Made by a program: the position numbers and the translations under genes. A DNA stretch of 64,000 nucleotides from Angiostrongylus vasorum (lineage: Eukaryota > Nematoda > Chromadorea > Rhabditida > Metastrongylidae), in assembly GCA_018806985.1 (NCBI GenBank), contig JADANN010000468.1:3297072-3361071 (forward strand), written 5' to 3'. The notes under the pieces were generated by a model. It did no database searches. It worked only from the letters and a program-made list of their open reading frames with translations, and had not been told where the DNA came from. Shown here one piece after another: positions 46,588 through 57,654 of the stretch. Every line of letters starts with the position of its first letter. Position 1 is the first letter of the stretch.

Positions 46588-46815
46588 TTTGGGCGAGAAA
46601 AGTTGGTTCGACCGTCCAGTGCAGTGATTCTGCATTCATATAAGAACATTGGAGAGTTTAACCACTGCTGCAATCAAAATACGCCTTGCATTGCTTCAGG
46701 ATCAATGGAGTGGAAAAAAGGCTTAGATCTTGAGTGTAACATATCGACTCAATTTGGTGTTCGTTGCATTCCACTGGATAGGCTAAACCGTCCAGTTAAA
46801 ATTTCTTGTAAATAA
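46588..46815 (+). CDS. Candidate terminal exon, small cysteine-rich protein (unrecognised)
   Basis: Open from a TCTAG possible acceptor at 46587 to TAA at 46813-46815, 75 codons. The latter part has six cysteines (FNHCCNQNTPC, then LEC, VRC, ISCK). AATAAA occurs at 46827-46832 and 46848-46853, just after the stop, as expected for a 3' end. No upstream exon or signal peptide was found, and the family is not recognised. It could be chance. Confidence 0.33.
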   Translation, partial: FGREKLVRPSSAVILHSYKNIGEFNHCCNQNTPCIASGSMEWKKGLDLECNISTQFGVRCIPLDRLNRPVKISCK

Positions 46816-46859
46816 ACTAAGTGTGCAATAAATTTATTGGAAGCATTAATAAAGGCAAC

Positions 46860-47787
46860 AAATGGACATTCATGCTTGAATGTCATATTACGTTCATTCA
46901 TGGTGATATTTGAACCCCGAAAGCCCTAAGTGGTTCCTATTGAGATCTATATTTGTGTCCATTATTGGCACGCACCAGTGAGTCCAAGCCAGAAAACTGT
47001 TCAAATAACGAGTTGTGTTGGGTCGCGATAAAGTTGTCAAATAGTCATGTTATTTAATGTTTTTAGTTTCTTCCAGCACTTAAATTATATTTTTTGCACA
47101 CCAAACTTTACCCTTCAAAATCCATTGAAATTCTGGATTTTGATTAATTCCATAGAAAACAATTTTCTCCAGAACGTATACGTCCTTATAGAAATTTAAC
47201 GCTTGCAACACTAAGTGGAACGAAATTGAATAAGGAGCTGTAAAGAGTAGTGGATTGGTAAGTATAGCATTGGGAGTGTTCAAGGTCTGATTCAATTTCG
47301 CAAGAAGTGCATGAATGGCACCCGCATACCAACTAGCCTTCTAGCCTTCCACAGAAATTTCCCACTGTGTTCTTGCGTTAAATTAGTGCCTATTTAAATG
47401 ATTTATAGCTTAATATGAATATTGTAACTGGTTGTCGAAATGCGTTGCACACTTTTTGAAAGATATGTGGATTGCACATGCGAAAGGGCAGAACCCGTAG
47501 TTCAAAAAACCGTGTTGTCTTTACTCCGAATCACACTACTGAAGAAGCATTACAGATGTTTGTTGAGCTAACGACGAATTAGCGTTTCTTTTTTTAAAAA
47601 TTTATCTTATTACCTAGATAAAATGTGCCTTATTACCTAGACAGTTGGACACTTGAGTAACCCCTTTTAAAAGGCATCGCTCGGGCAGCACAAGCTTGGC
47701 ATGGTTCTATATGAATATTGAGGAAGCATTGCTAGGACATTTCCAGACTGTCATCATAGTCAATCGCCTGTCGCAGTTGATTGTTGG
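46860..47787. other. Unassigned intergenic DNA
   Basis: AT-rich; no recognised feature. Confidence 0.4.
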
Positions 47788-48262
47788 CTACCTTGCCACT
47801 TGATACCTGATAGTTGAACGGCCGGTCCTCATTAGTTGTGCGGGCCCCAGCATAATCACCATTTTTCGGAGGTTTGCTGGTTAAGCAGTTGTAGTTCCCA
47901 GGAATCCCAAGGACAGCCTGGCCAAAGTCTACCCAGGTCGTCACCATGACAGGCAGTCGTAGCCATTGTGGATCAGAGGGAGATTTACCACCATGCGACT
48001 TTGATACTAGGACGGTTAGCTAGGCTTCCCAATGGAAACGCTGGACTCCTTCTCAGCTTGGGAGACCCTGTAGGCGGGAGGAATCCCCCCTTTGTACATC
48101 GCAGTCCGACACCCAGGAACACTTCTCAGACACGATCACCTTGCCACTAGGCTTCTTTAAGAGTGTAGGAATTCCTGATATTGGTTCAGGTAGTCTTAGC
48201 CGAGCTGCCGAATGGAAATATCAGAGTCCAAGACTTGGTTACCATGCTGAGGAAGAATCTTT
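47788..48262 (+). repeat. Repeat family C, with partial second copy
   Basis: A full copy (47788-48137: GGTCCTCATTAGTTGTGCGG through CACCCAGGAACACTTCTC) lacks part of the middle. It is followed by a diverged partial copy (48138-48262: AATTCCTGATATTGGTTCAG, CTTAGCCGAGCTGCCGAATG). Confidence 0.7.
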
Positions 48263-50190
48263 TGTGCCTTGACATTGCGCATATGCAATCTGTATGCGCC
48301 TTTCACCGGAAGAAAAACATAGATAAAAGTACGCTACAATTTTAGATGCTAAGGCTTTTTGAACATATCCATCTTAGCTGTCTTCTAAAAGACGAGGAGG
48401 TCAAATATGGAAGAAATACATTTCTTAATCATAGTAACCATATGGTTCATATCGTTGAAGATGTCGCTGGAACCAGTAAGCTAGGCATCCTGACAGAAAT
48501 AATTCGTGAACAGGGGGTAGTAGCAGACAGTATTCAATTATCGGTGTCGATAGAACTGGTAAGCTGTCAGATGAAATCGGATAGGGTATACCTTAAAAAC
48601 TGAGCAGCTTCCCTGAGTGCAATAGCAATGAGAGTTTGGGTTGTTTTTGTGAGCAGGTAGATGAAAATCTAGGTATCGGGAGCGTACCATCTGAGTTAGG
48701 TAATTTAAGGTTCTTTAAAAAAGTTGAAGATGGAGAATGTTGAAAGTTATTGTTGGTTAGAAACGGCTTGAAATACCAATTTTGGTAAACGTAGATAAAG
48801 AAGAGCACCATCCATTCATCTTTACTTCTAAATTGATGGTGTTTAGGTATGAAATGCTATCAGTTGGCCATGCATAGTAATTTTCGTTCCTACTACCAGG
48901 AATTGACGTTAAAAGTTAAGCCTTACTTGGTTTTCACGTGGTGGTCTTGCTATCAGTTTGATCCACATCATAAGCAAAACTCTTCTACATTTTTAATGTT
49001 AATAGAACAACTAAACATAAGCGTCGCAATATTAAAAACTTAATGATTGTGCTGAGATCTCTGTTTTTGATTATTTAGAAACTATGGAAATGTTCCACCT
49101 TGCAATTTACGGTGTGAACATTCGGAAGTTTAGAAAAAGTCATTCGTACTCACTTTGGTACTGGCTTGGAGACGAATAGACTTTTTGTTCTAAATACTAC
49201 CTATGTACTTGAAGTTCAGTAGAAGTTCTAAAATTGCGGCACTACGGCACTTTATCATGAGGAAAATAGGTATGAAAATCGAGAAGGGAATTTCGTATGA
49301 GATAAATGGAAGTTGGAATTCTTTTCGCGTTCAACTTCGGTGATAAGTGTTACGCTTGAGATTAGAACATTTTGATAAGAATTAATAGCTGAAGAGAATT
49401 CGATGAGTGGTTCAGAGTTGACTACAAAACAGTAGTGACTACTTTTAACAATAAGGCCATAAGTGTCATCTCTTGTCGAATGAAGTCTTGTCAGTGTTGG
49501 CAAATTAATGAATACGGGGTGCTTGCTGGATTAATGACATGACATGGAGATATTTGACAGTTGGATCGACAGCTATAAGTGGGTGTGGTCGAGAGTTCTG
49601 GGAAACATTAATCAACATGGTTTCCTAGGCACTTTGTAACTTGAAAAATTTGGAAATCAATGAGAAGGAAGGATATACGGAGTTCATTCATTGTTCAACC
49701 AGACGAGTTCTCTTTTCATATCTGAGTGGTATTTAGAGTACGGGTAAACCGAATTCCTCACACAGACTCGTGATTTAGGTTATATTGACAATCAGTGGTT
49801 ATACAATAGACAAAAAATCCACATAGACACGTGCATATATTTGTCATCTAAAGCGCCTATTTTGAGCCATTTGATGGTGTTGTTCTCGCGTCCTGATAAC
49901 GCCGTTAAGGGACGAGTCGTGCAAAATTGCATTTTGTGAAAGGATTGACCACTCTTAAATGAGGCAAAGAGGCAAATTTCGATAGAAATTGAAATAAAAA
50001 GGTCTCTTCGTTTAGGTTTGAGTTCATTGCTTCGTAATAGGCGGAAATTTCCGGGCAGAAGGGATTTCTTCCACTTGGAAGACTTCGCCGAGAATATACC
50101 TCTACAGTGTACAGCAATTATCGGCACCCAGGAAAACCTCCAACCACAACTAGGCTACAGAAGAGTGGTTTATTTTTTTCTATGCGGATG
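48263..50190. other. Unassigned intergenic DNA
   Basis: Mostly AT-rich. A plus open frame at 48346-48603 has possible splice sites but no recognised protein. Confidence 0.4.
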
Positions 50191-50195
50191 TATAC

Positions 50196-50198
<3 letters not shown>

Positions 50199-50236
<38 letters not shown>

Positions 50237-50266
50237 ATATATATATATATATATATATAAATATAT
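50199..50266. repeat. (TA)n microsatellite
   Basis: TA run with TTTATATAA interruption. Confidence 0.95.
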
Positions 50267-50371
50267 TGATGATCGGAATACTTACAGAGTTATAATTATA
50301 GAAAATCTTTGTTTATCTGAGATCAGACTCAGTTGTGTCATTGATATATTCCTATCAGTATAGAGCAGAGA

Positions 50372-50660
50372 GGACGCGTGTAGCACAGTGGTTATAGGTG
50401 CTGTGCATGACACATGGGATCGATTCCGCGCCCTGGGCTCACCGCGTCTTCCATCTTGCCGGAGTGGACAAATTCGTATCACATTGTTTGGGAGGACAGC
50501 AGCACTGACTGGATACATCGGTGAACCACGGAAAGTCATTGTGTAGCCCAGAAATACATTCAATGACCCCCTAACGATTTTAATGAAGTGGAATATATGG
50601 TGCATCCTTCAGCGACTGATCAGTGCCGACAAGCTTTATCCTTTTTATTTTTTATGGAGC
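50372..50660 (+). mobile_element. tRNA-derived SINE, family A
   Basis: Head CGTGTAGCACAGTGGTTATA, box B GGGATCGATTCC, core TTGTTTGGGAGGACAGCAGC, tail GACTGATCAGTGCCGACAAG and a T-rich end. Confidence 0.85.
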
Positions 50661-51767
50661 AGTTCGACCTGTTTTTGTCACCTTGATTCCAACAAGTCAG
50701 TGCAGAATAACTGCAACTTCTGAAGTCTATACCGCAGAGGTCTGAATAGGTAGTAATCCCATAAAGCCATGTTGAGCGTGTACGATTGTTGAGGCAGCAG
50801 CGATCATCTGAAATCCATTCATTTTTCATTTTTCATGGATTAACGTGGCATTTTGTATGCGAACGCTCATATAATATAAGATAAATTTAAGATGTGTGCC
50901 TCCAATTGAGTCTAAAATGGCTCTTGGATGGATCCGTTTAGTCACAGTAGACCCCATAACATGGCTGAATTGCGGGATATGCTCTGAATACTGGACTCGG
51001 ATCATCATTCACCACGCTGGGACCATTATCTCTTCATTAAAAAACAGCTTCATGCCAGTTAACATATTCTGAACCTAATCCATCCATTATCAACAGGGAA
51101 ATTATTTGATCACCGTTATTCGATGCACGATATTCAAGGCGTTGGCAACACAGATGACGGGTCACGCTTTGGTAGTTGTGGAAAAAATTCAAGACAGAAC
51201 AGTCGCGAGTGTGGTTTGGGTTAAATGTTATTTATAGCTTTGGAATGAAAGATATTTTGTAGTTTTGTTATCGATAACTCCATTGGATCATGTCAGATAA
51301 CTGTCCAGCATAATGCTAAGATTTGGACGAAGAAAAGTGAAAACAAAGAGATTACTTCGTCTCTAATCTATATTTCTTTTCCCTTAACTTTGTAGCGATT
51401 TAGGAGCTGAGTAAAGTAGAATTGTGTATATCGGCTTCTAGTCAATGTGTTTAGTTTAGCCGTGCAACTTTGTATATTCAGTTGTTTGGTATGTGCAAAG
51501 AATGGCACCAACTAGGTACATAAGAATGAGGTTCACTCTGTGTAAGGCTTTGCTGTAATTGAACCTTACCGAGTAGGTGGACAAAAATAAGAACTCTTGT
51601 TTTCTCATTAAACTTTTTTCACGTCGTTATGCCAGGTGGTTGCAGTAAATTTTGTTCTTTCCATCTCTTTTCTCGATAATATTCATTCCTGTTTATCTTC
51701 GCATTCACAGAAAGCGGGAGCTACTGAGGATATTGGTACGAGTGAATTATCCATAATATTGCGTAGG
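50661..51767. other. Unassigned intergenic DNA
   Basis: AT-rich; no recognised feature. Confidence 0.4.
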
Positions 51768-52045
51768 AGAGCACGTGTAGCACAGTTGTTCAAAGTGGCA
51801 TGCAAATATGATATTTTGCTTCATCTCGTATCATGAGGTGGGCCATCCCAAGGATGTCGGTAGATTCGCGCCAGACTTTTCTGGGAGGGTAGAAACGCTG
51901 AACTGGCACGTTGACAGGGGCCCTCATAAGTCATTCTATAAGTGAAATATACACTCAGTCACCTCTACGATGCGTAATGGGATGAAAAATGCTTTTCGCA
52001 TCCTCCCCCAAAGGAGTAATTGACATCGAACGCTCTATCCATAAT
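51768..52045 (+). mobile_element. Degenerate SINE, family A
   Basis: Head CACGTGTAGCACAGTTGTTC, core CGCGCCAGACTTTTCTGGGA, GGGTAGAAACGCTGAAC. Internal parts are missing. Confidence 0.6.
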
Positions 52046-52417
52046 CCTTTTATTAATAGTTGGCAGATTGCATGGAAGTTCTTGTGAAGCCTTCCTTGTC
52101 TTTGTTGAGTAAACGAGAATTTCTGGACACTGAATCATTTTAGGGCATATGTTGTTGTAGATTCTATTAGGGATGATAGTGCATCTGACCACGGAACTGA
52201 ATGGAAATGAAACGAACATTGTGAGTATTGTCATCGAGAAACATTGTTTTATAATTTCGGAATTCGAAATCACTTTTAGTACGAGAGTGAGATTCCATAT
52301 AGTCCAGTATTTTGACGTCTCTATTAATTAAATGTAAAGAGTCAGAATGTTTTCCAAAATAACCAAATTTTGCATTTTGGAGAACTATTCGTCTTTGTGA
52401 AATCGTTGGTGTTAAAA

Positions 52418-52420
<3 letters not shown>

Positions 52421-52468
<48 letters not shown>

Positions 52469-52490
52469 CTTTGTCTCTCTCTCCCTCTGT
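52421..52490. repeat. (CT)n microsatellite
   Basis: Pure CT from 52421 to 52465, then an imperfect pyrimidine run. Confidence 0.95.
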
Positions 52491-52589
52491 CTTGTTCTTT
52501 AGTCGTGAAGTCAGCTTCCCTTTGTTTTGTTTCTACGAAAGCGCTCATATTCTTGTCATATCGTATTGCGCTGGATAATGAGGGAGGCC

Positions 52590-52885
52590 GTCCTCAACCT
52601 CGAAGATCTTTCAACTTCTACGTGTGGCTTTGGTTTCTGCTTGAGGGCTTCCATTTTATCTTGAATGTCGTAGAATGCTGGTCGAACAAGTCTCCCTGGA
52701 GTCTTGAGATAGCCGGGCCGGAGCGTTTCCAATTGGTTTACAGAGAGTGATCTTTTCTCAGACAAGTCCTGTACCAATTTCCCGACCCCCGGAGGGATGA
52801 GAGGCTTGGTTGGCTCGAGCGGAATCGAACTAGCACCATGCTTGTGATGAGGGTCATCACTACCATTGTGCTATCCGCGCCTGCC
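52590..52885 (-). mobile_element. tRNA-derived SINE, family B
   Basis: Minus strand: GCGCGGATAGCACAATGGTA head, GCTAGTTCGATTCCGC box B, AATTGGTACAGGACTTGTCT core, CAGCATTCTACGACATTCAA tail. The best-preserved B copy. Confidence 0.85.
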
Positions 52886-52970
52886 TTTGAAATGTAGGAA
52901 GCCGAATAAGAGTTCTTGTAACATATTCATGTAAGGTAATGAACACAGCAAAAAATATTGACTATTCATT

Positions 52971-52999
52971 TGCCGAGGTTAAGTGAATGTCGGTTTTTT
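52971..52999. repeat. Motif E copy
   Basis: TGCCGAGGTTAAGTGAATGT then CGGTTTTTTT. Confidence 0.6.
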
Positions 53000-53493
53000 T
53001 TGAGAACTATTGTTAATATGTATGACACACGTTGAGTGCACTTTTCGACTGTAGAAACTGGTGTTGTTTATCATCGTTCTACTGAGTCAACTTCGGAGTT
53101 CATGAATATCCAAGCGTCCGTCCATCAAAACAGAACGATATGTATGACTATAGATTCTAAATTTAGCAGAGAGTAAGCTTAGAATGGAGTTATAGAATCA
53201 ATAGTCTAAGCACACCACTTATTATCTAGTGAGGAAGATGAAGCGGTAAACTGGCTTATCTTAACTAAGGGTATAACTAAATAGAGCGAAGTAGAACGGA
53301 ATGTTTACAAGGACTGGACTTTCTGGACTAATTACTATTTGCGACGTTTTCAGAATTTTTTAGATTCCATGCCATGACAGAGACCGGCGGGATATCCACC
53401 ACGAGTTTCTCGCCATGAACTCACTCGATACTTGAATCATAGTAATTCTTGGCATTAGTGTAAACTGTACTGGACTTCAGCATGAAAACCTCA

Positions 53494-53986
53494 TTAATAA
53501 TAAAACAGATGGCGTCGTGCTTGAAGCGTGATACTTTTCGTGTTCGTCGAGTGAATCGGGCTGACTAAGAAGTTATGGGAAGTGGAAGAAATGGAAAGCG
53601 GTTTTAGTGGTTCGCGCTCGAGTTCTTCGATAAAGGCGGCGTAACATTGTGAAAATGAACGCCTTTGAAGAAACGGTGAAACAGTGTGGAAGATCCTACC
53701 ATTCCTGTAATATCGAACGGCATTATTATTTCGAAATGTTACAGGTGGATCGGTTGGTAATGGTGGATCGCGTCTGGTTGTGAATCGACGTCGACAAGAA
53801 GGTAACCCGGTGTTGAAGTATGTCCGAAACGTGCGATACGAATGGGGCGACATAGGTGCAGATTTCGAGTGTGGCCCAACGTGCGGCGTGCTCTACCTTG
53901 CTTTGAAGGCATGATTTAAGCATAAACTCTGTACGCTTACAAACCTGAAATACAAACCATAGAATCGTGAAGTGTAAAACCACCAT
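53494..53986 (-). other. Orphan open segment, higher GC
   Basis: Two overlapping minus-strand frames: 53986-53726, with VCKRTEFMLKSCLQSK after a TATTTCAG acceptor, and 53853-53494, 119 codons beginning MSPHSYRTFRTYFNTG. The block is less AT-rich than its flanks. Neither frame resembles a known family; one may be an exon. Confidence 0.25.
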
Positions 53987-53999
53987 TAGTTAACTTTAT

Positions 54000-54665
54000 A
54001 TTAGGACAAAAGTCTTGACCAAATATGCACAGTTACATTTCTTGACTTCGAGTCCGTTTTCTCAGTGCTACATAATTCCAATATATTGATCCTTACTCCC
54101 AAACATTTTGTTAAATTATGAATCCGACACCGAAATCAAAATACGCCATTATTCTTCAAAAAAAAGAAATCGATCATTTCAGTACCACAAGCTACATCCG
54201 AACTACATTCTCTCACGACTATCGGGAAAAGACGAGAACAAGTATGCATGTAGGGTGCGTAGTTAATTTCTTCTGTTTTTTTCTTTTTTTTCCACTGATA
54301 TAACCCTTTTCCTAAACACATATTTCGCCGGATTCATTAATAACAAAGGATGTTTGGATGAGCAGACTGGACCGTATGCATTGATTTCTTTGTGTTTTTC
54401 TTTCCAAGTGTTTCTTTTCCTCAGAATGTTTATGTGCTACAGTTTTTGTATTCAATCCACACAACGCAAGTGTCGTGTTAAACCTGTTCCATAAAAAGCT
54501 ATTTTCTACAGTTAATATTTTACAACGAATGTTTTCTACGATGAATTCTTCAATGCACATCACGTGCTGCTAATGTCTTAAATACGACGGTCCCGACATG
54601 CATATATTTTTCAAAGCTGCCGTTTAGATACATTGAATGTTTACTATTTTCATATGGTGAGGAAT
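54000..54665. other. Unassigned intergenic DNA
   Basis: AT-rich; no recognised feature. Confidence 0.4.
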
Positions 54666-54677
54666 TGTTCTTTGAGC
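54666..54677. repeat. Possible target-site duplication, left of PLE-3
   Basis: TGTTCTTTGAGC, repeated exactly at 56333-56344. The right copy lies 56 bases beyond the PLE arm, so the inserted unit would include motif E. Confidence 0.5.
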
Positions 54678-54740
54678 ATTCCATGTTTCTCTTCAATAAG
54701 CAGATACGAGGTTGTTGTTATAGATTTATTAGGATGCAAT

Positions 54741-54776
54741 AGCTGACGTTTCGGCGGTTTCGCCTTCTTCAGAGCC
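54741..54776 (-). ncRNA. Hammerhead ribozyme core (PLE-3 left arm)
   Basis: Minus strand: GGCT, CTGAAGA, A, stem II GGCG/CGCC with loop AAAC, GAAA, CGTC, AGCT. GGCT and AGCT pair as stem I (one G-U). All core residues fit a minimal type I hammerhead as described for PLEs, with cleavage expected after GTC. Stem III is minimal, so activity may need dimers. Confidence 0.75.
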
Positions 54777-54989
54777 TGGAAAGGTGAAATTGAGATGTGA
54801 TCTACTCAGCCAAACACTTTGATAGCCCCAGCAGATAAAACATAACAAATAGATTTGTATTCGCATAAGAATGAGCTTCATTTAAACACCTACCGTTTAT
54901 TTGTTGTAAGTATTTAAGATAGTTGATGGATAGCAGCCGCACAGAGTAAAACATGGGCGATGACTGTGTCTGCGTCAGGTCATTGGATT

Positions 54990-55330
54990 AGCCTGAGGAA
55001 TGGCGCCAAGTCACGCGTGATGACAAGACACTCCTCCTTGCGGTTCATTTTTGAATTTTTGGAATCGATCCAAAAACGCTTCAAGAGTTTTACGCGCTGA
55101 TGTTTTGGATTTCTGCGTGAGGATAGTGACTCCCTACTTCAAAATCCTCTCCGTTATGTTTCTGCATCCTATGCGCGCCTAGTGAAGTGTTTTGTTTTAA
55201 TTTAGATTTACCGACTAGGTGTTCTTTTATGCGGAAGCAGAGCGGTCTACCTGTTTCGCCAACGTATTCGGCCCCCGCACGCCTTACAAGAGATCAGATA
55301 GACTGTACCCGAACTCATGCAATCACCGTC
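54990..55330 (-). pseudogene. PLE-3 left-arm GIY-YIG copy (decayed)
   Basis: Inverted nucleotide copy of the plus-strand domain, but with frame breaks; no long open frame on minus. Confidence 0.75.
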
Positions 55331-55639
55331 TCTACCGTCTGAACCGTTAGGGCAAATTCGTTATACATGGACGGTCATATAGCTGGTTGCGAACTAGCTG
55401 GTGTCTTAGAGTGTCCGATGGTATTTCTATCACTCTTACGGAATTCTCTAAACCGGCCCTTATTAAGCAACGTTTTATAGCTGCACTTATTTCGTTTGAA
55501 ATAAAGGGCAAAAGGAACGGAGCCTTGTTTTCGCTAGAATTATCGCTCTGGGGCGTGGTTTTTCCTCTATGCCTATGCCGAGAAGCTACAGTTTCGAAAC
55601 CATTTGAAATGGCTGTTTGGCGCACCAGTTTCAAGGATT

Positions 55640-55944
55640 GCATTAGTTCGGGTACAGTCTATCTGATCTCTTGTAAAGCGTGCGGGGACGAATACGTTGG
55701 CGAAACAGGTAGACCGCTCTCGGTCCGCATAAAAGAACACCTAGTCGGTAAATCTAAATTAAAACCAAACACTCCACTAAGTGCGCATAGGATGCAGGAA
55801 CACAGCGGAGATTTTGAAGTGGGAGTCACTATCCTCACGCAGGAATCCAAAACATCAGCGCGTAAAACTCTTGAAGCGTTTTGGATCGATTCCAAAAATT
55901 CAAAAAATGAACCACAAGGAGGAGCGTTTTGTCATCACGCATGA
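55640..55944 (+). pseudogene. PLE-3 right-arm GIY-YIG endonuclease domain, frame intact
   Basis: About 95 open codons to TGA at 55942. [20 protein letters not shown] holds the GIY (VYLI) and YIG (YVG) halves with two cysteines in between, a PLE hallmark. [14 protein letters not shown] has the catalytic arginine region and TLEAFWIDSK the metal-binding glutamate region. PLE GIY-YIG nucleases nick the target for priming. Without its reverse transcriptase this copy cannot be autonomous. Confidence 0.85.
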
Positions 55945-56178
55945 CCTGACGCCATACCTCAGGCTAATCCAGTGACCTGACGCAGACACAGTTATCGCCC
56001 ATGTTGTACTCTGTGCGGCTGCTATCCATCAACTAACTTAAATACTTACAACAAATAAACGGTAGGTGTTTAAATGAAGCTGTTTCTTATGCGAATACAA
56101 ATCTATTTGTTATGTTTTATCTGCTGGGGTTATGAAAATGTTTGGCTGAGTAGATCGCATCTCAATTTCACCTTTCCA

Positions 56179-56214
56179 GGCTCTGAAGAAGGCGAAACCG
56201 CCGAAACGTCAGCT
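56179..56214 (+). ncRNA. Hammerhead ribozyme core (PLE-3 right arm)
   Basis: Identical 36 bases to the left-arm copy, on plus: GGCT 56179-56182, CTGAAGA 56183-56189, stem II 56191-56202, GAAA 56203-56206, CGTC 56207-56210, AGCT 56211-56214. Confidence 0.75.
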
Positions 56215-56287
56215 ATTGTATCCTAATAAATCTATGATAACAACCTCGTGTCTGCTTATTAAAGAAACACATCCAATTATCAATCAA

Positions 56288-56314
56288 TGCCGAGGTTAAC
56301 AGAAAGTCGGTCTA
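56288..56314. repeat. Motif E copy
   Basis: TGCCGAGGTTAACAGAAAGT then CGGTCTA, 12 bases past the PLE-3 right arm and inside the possible target-site duplication. Confidence 0.6.
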
Positions 56315-56344
56315 AGGAATTGCTACGTGAAGTGTTCTTTGAGC

Positions 56345-57254
56345 CTTTCCAGCATGCTTAGTGACTAAACTGTTTTGATAGGACTTTTTACGCACAGTGG
56401 ATGGTTGGGATTTTCTGACGACCTGTTTGAACTTTTGCGTTCTTTTGTTTGAAGAACGTCATTGCCAATATTTATCACTTTGGAAGGTTTCACTCATGGG
56501 GAAGCAATATTTCTACTCATGGAAAAGGACTGCAGCAGTCCTGAAAAGGTGTGGAAAGCGTTGAAATTCAGTTATCTTAGAAATTCTTAGCATTCATAGG
56601 TTCATCCTACAATGAACTAGCCTTACTCTCTCAGTACCGAACAATGACGACTTAGTTTAAGGGTAATCACTTTCTGAGTTAGTTGGTGCGTTCTGGAGTA
56701 GAATGGCGCATCAACTGCGTATAGTGAACACCTCTGTATTGGTTTATCTACAAGTTGAGGACGCAATTCCTACAAATAACGATTTTCATACTCTCATGTT
56801 GTCATTTCATGAAGTCTTAAAATACCATTCTTGCACTTTTTGTTTACGCTTGTTGAAATTCGATAGTTTGGAACATGGCAAACTTTCTTTAGAATTTAAA
56901 TGGATGTCTTATTAGTCATTGCCTAGTCTCATGAACGGTATAGAATCACTGCCTAATATAAATGTAGGCTAACCTTTGGCGCAAAACAAGTGCCCTAATA
57001 GGACACCACCATCCTGACCTTTATGGTCATTCTGTTAGGCGTTTCGAACAAGTCAATGAACTACGCGCTGTAAGCTTCTGTCGCAATAGAAATTTATCAC
57101 ACTGCCAAGAAAAGAAATGTTTCTTATATTTTCCACCAAAGTTTTAGTTGAAAACATAAAATCAACTACAATTTTAGTGAAGCAACACTAGGACTGACCT
57201 ACTGCTAACCTAAAAACAACCTCAGAATAGGTCCTTATTATTATTACCAAATAG
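56345..57254. other. Unassigned intergenic DNA
   Basis: AT-rich; no recognised feature. Confidence 0.4.
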
Positions 57255-57618
57255 GGCGCTGGTAGCCCAACAGTAGTTACTTGAATACTTGGATGGCCGC
57301 CCGTTCTCACTGGTTGTGCGGACCTCAGCATAATCTCCACTTTTCCGGAGTTCCCTGGAGTCCTGAGGTCAACCAGGCCTCAGGTCGTCACCATCACAGA
57401 CAGCCGCTGCCTTTGTGGACCAGAGGGAAATTTGCCACCATGCGACTACTTTGGTACCAGGTGGTGGTGGATCCTGATATTGGCTTACTCTTAACGAGGG
57501 TTCTTGATGGTAACGCCGGACTCCTCAGCTTGGCAGACCCTGCCAGGGGATCTCCCTGCTGTACATCGCAGCCCGACACCCAGGAACACCTCCAAGACAC
57601 CATGAGACAGTAAACCAT
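57255..57618 (+). repeat. Repeat family C, full copy
   Basis: Starts GATGGCC-side TACTTGGATGGCCGCCCG and runs through TACCAGGTGGTGGTGGATCC, GTAACGCCGGACTCCTCAGC, CACCCAGGAACACCTCCAAG. The 110- and 74-codon open frames are repeat artefacts. Confidence 0.8.
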
Positions 57619-57654
57619 TGAGAATGCAATAGTAGTTATGCGGTTTAAATACGG

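Larger units (their letters stand above)
54682..56276. mobile_element. Foldback Penelope-like element PLE-3 (head-to-head inverted dimer)
   Basis: Left arm 54682 to about 55325 reads minus and right arm about 55637-56276 reads plus. They are inverted copies including the GIY-YIG domain, 3' region and hammerhead. The centre (55326-55636) on minus encodes [20 protein letters not shown] and RHQLVRNQLYDRPCI, continuous with the left arm. So a longer minus copy meets a shorter plus copy head to head. TGTTCTTTGAGC occurs at 54666-54677 and 56333-56344 and may be a target-site duplication. No RT domain is present. Confidence 0.88.

Noticed and set aside
48346..48603. Possible exon with CTTAG acceptor and GTAAGC donor
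   Set aside because: Sequence not recognisable and no partner exon found.
57281..57613. 110-codon plus frame and its minus shadow
   Set aside because: Lies wholly in repeat family C; equivalent frames in other copies are broken.
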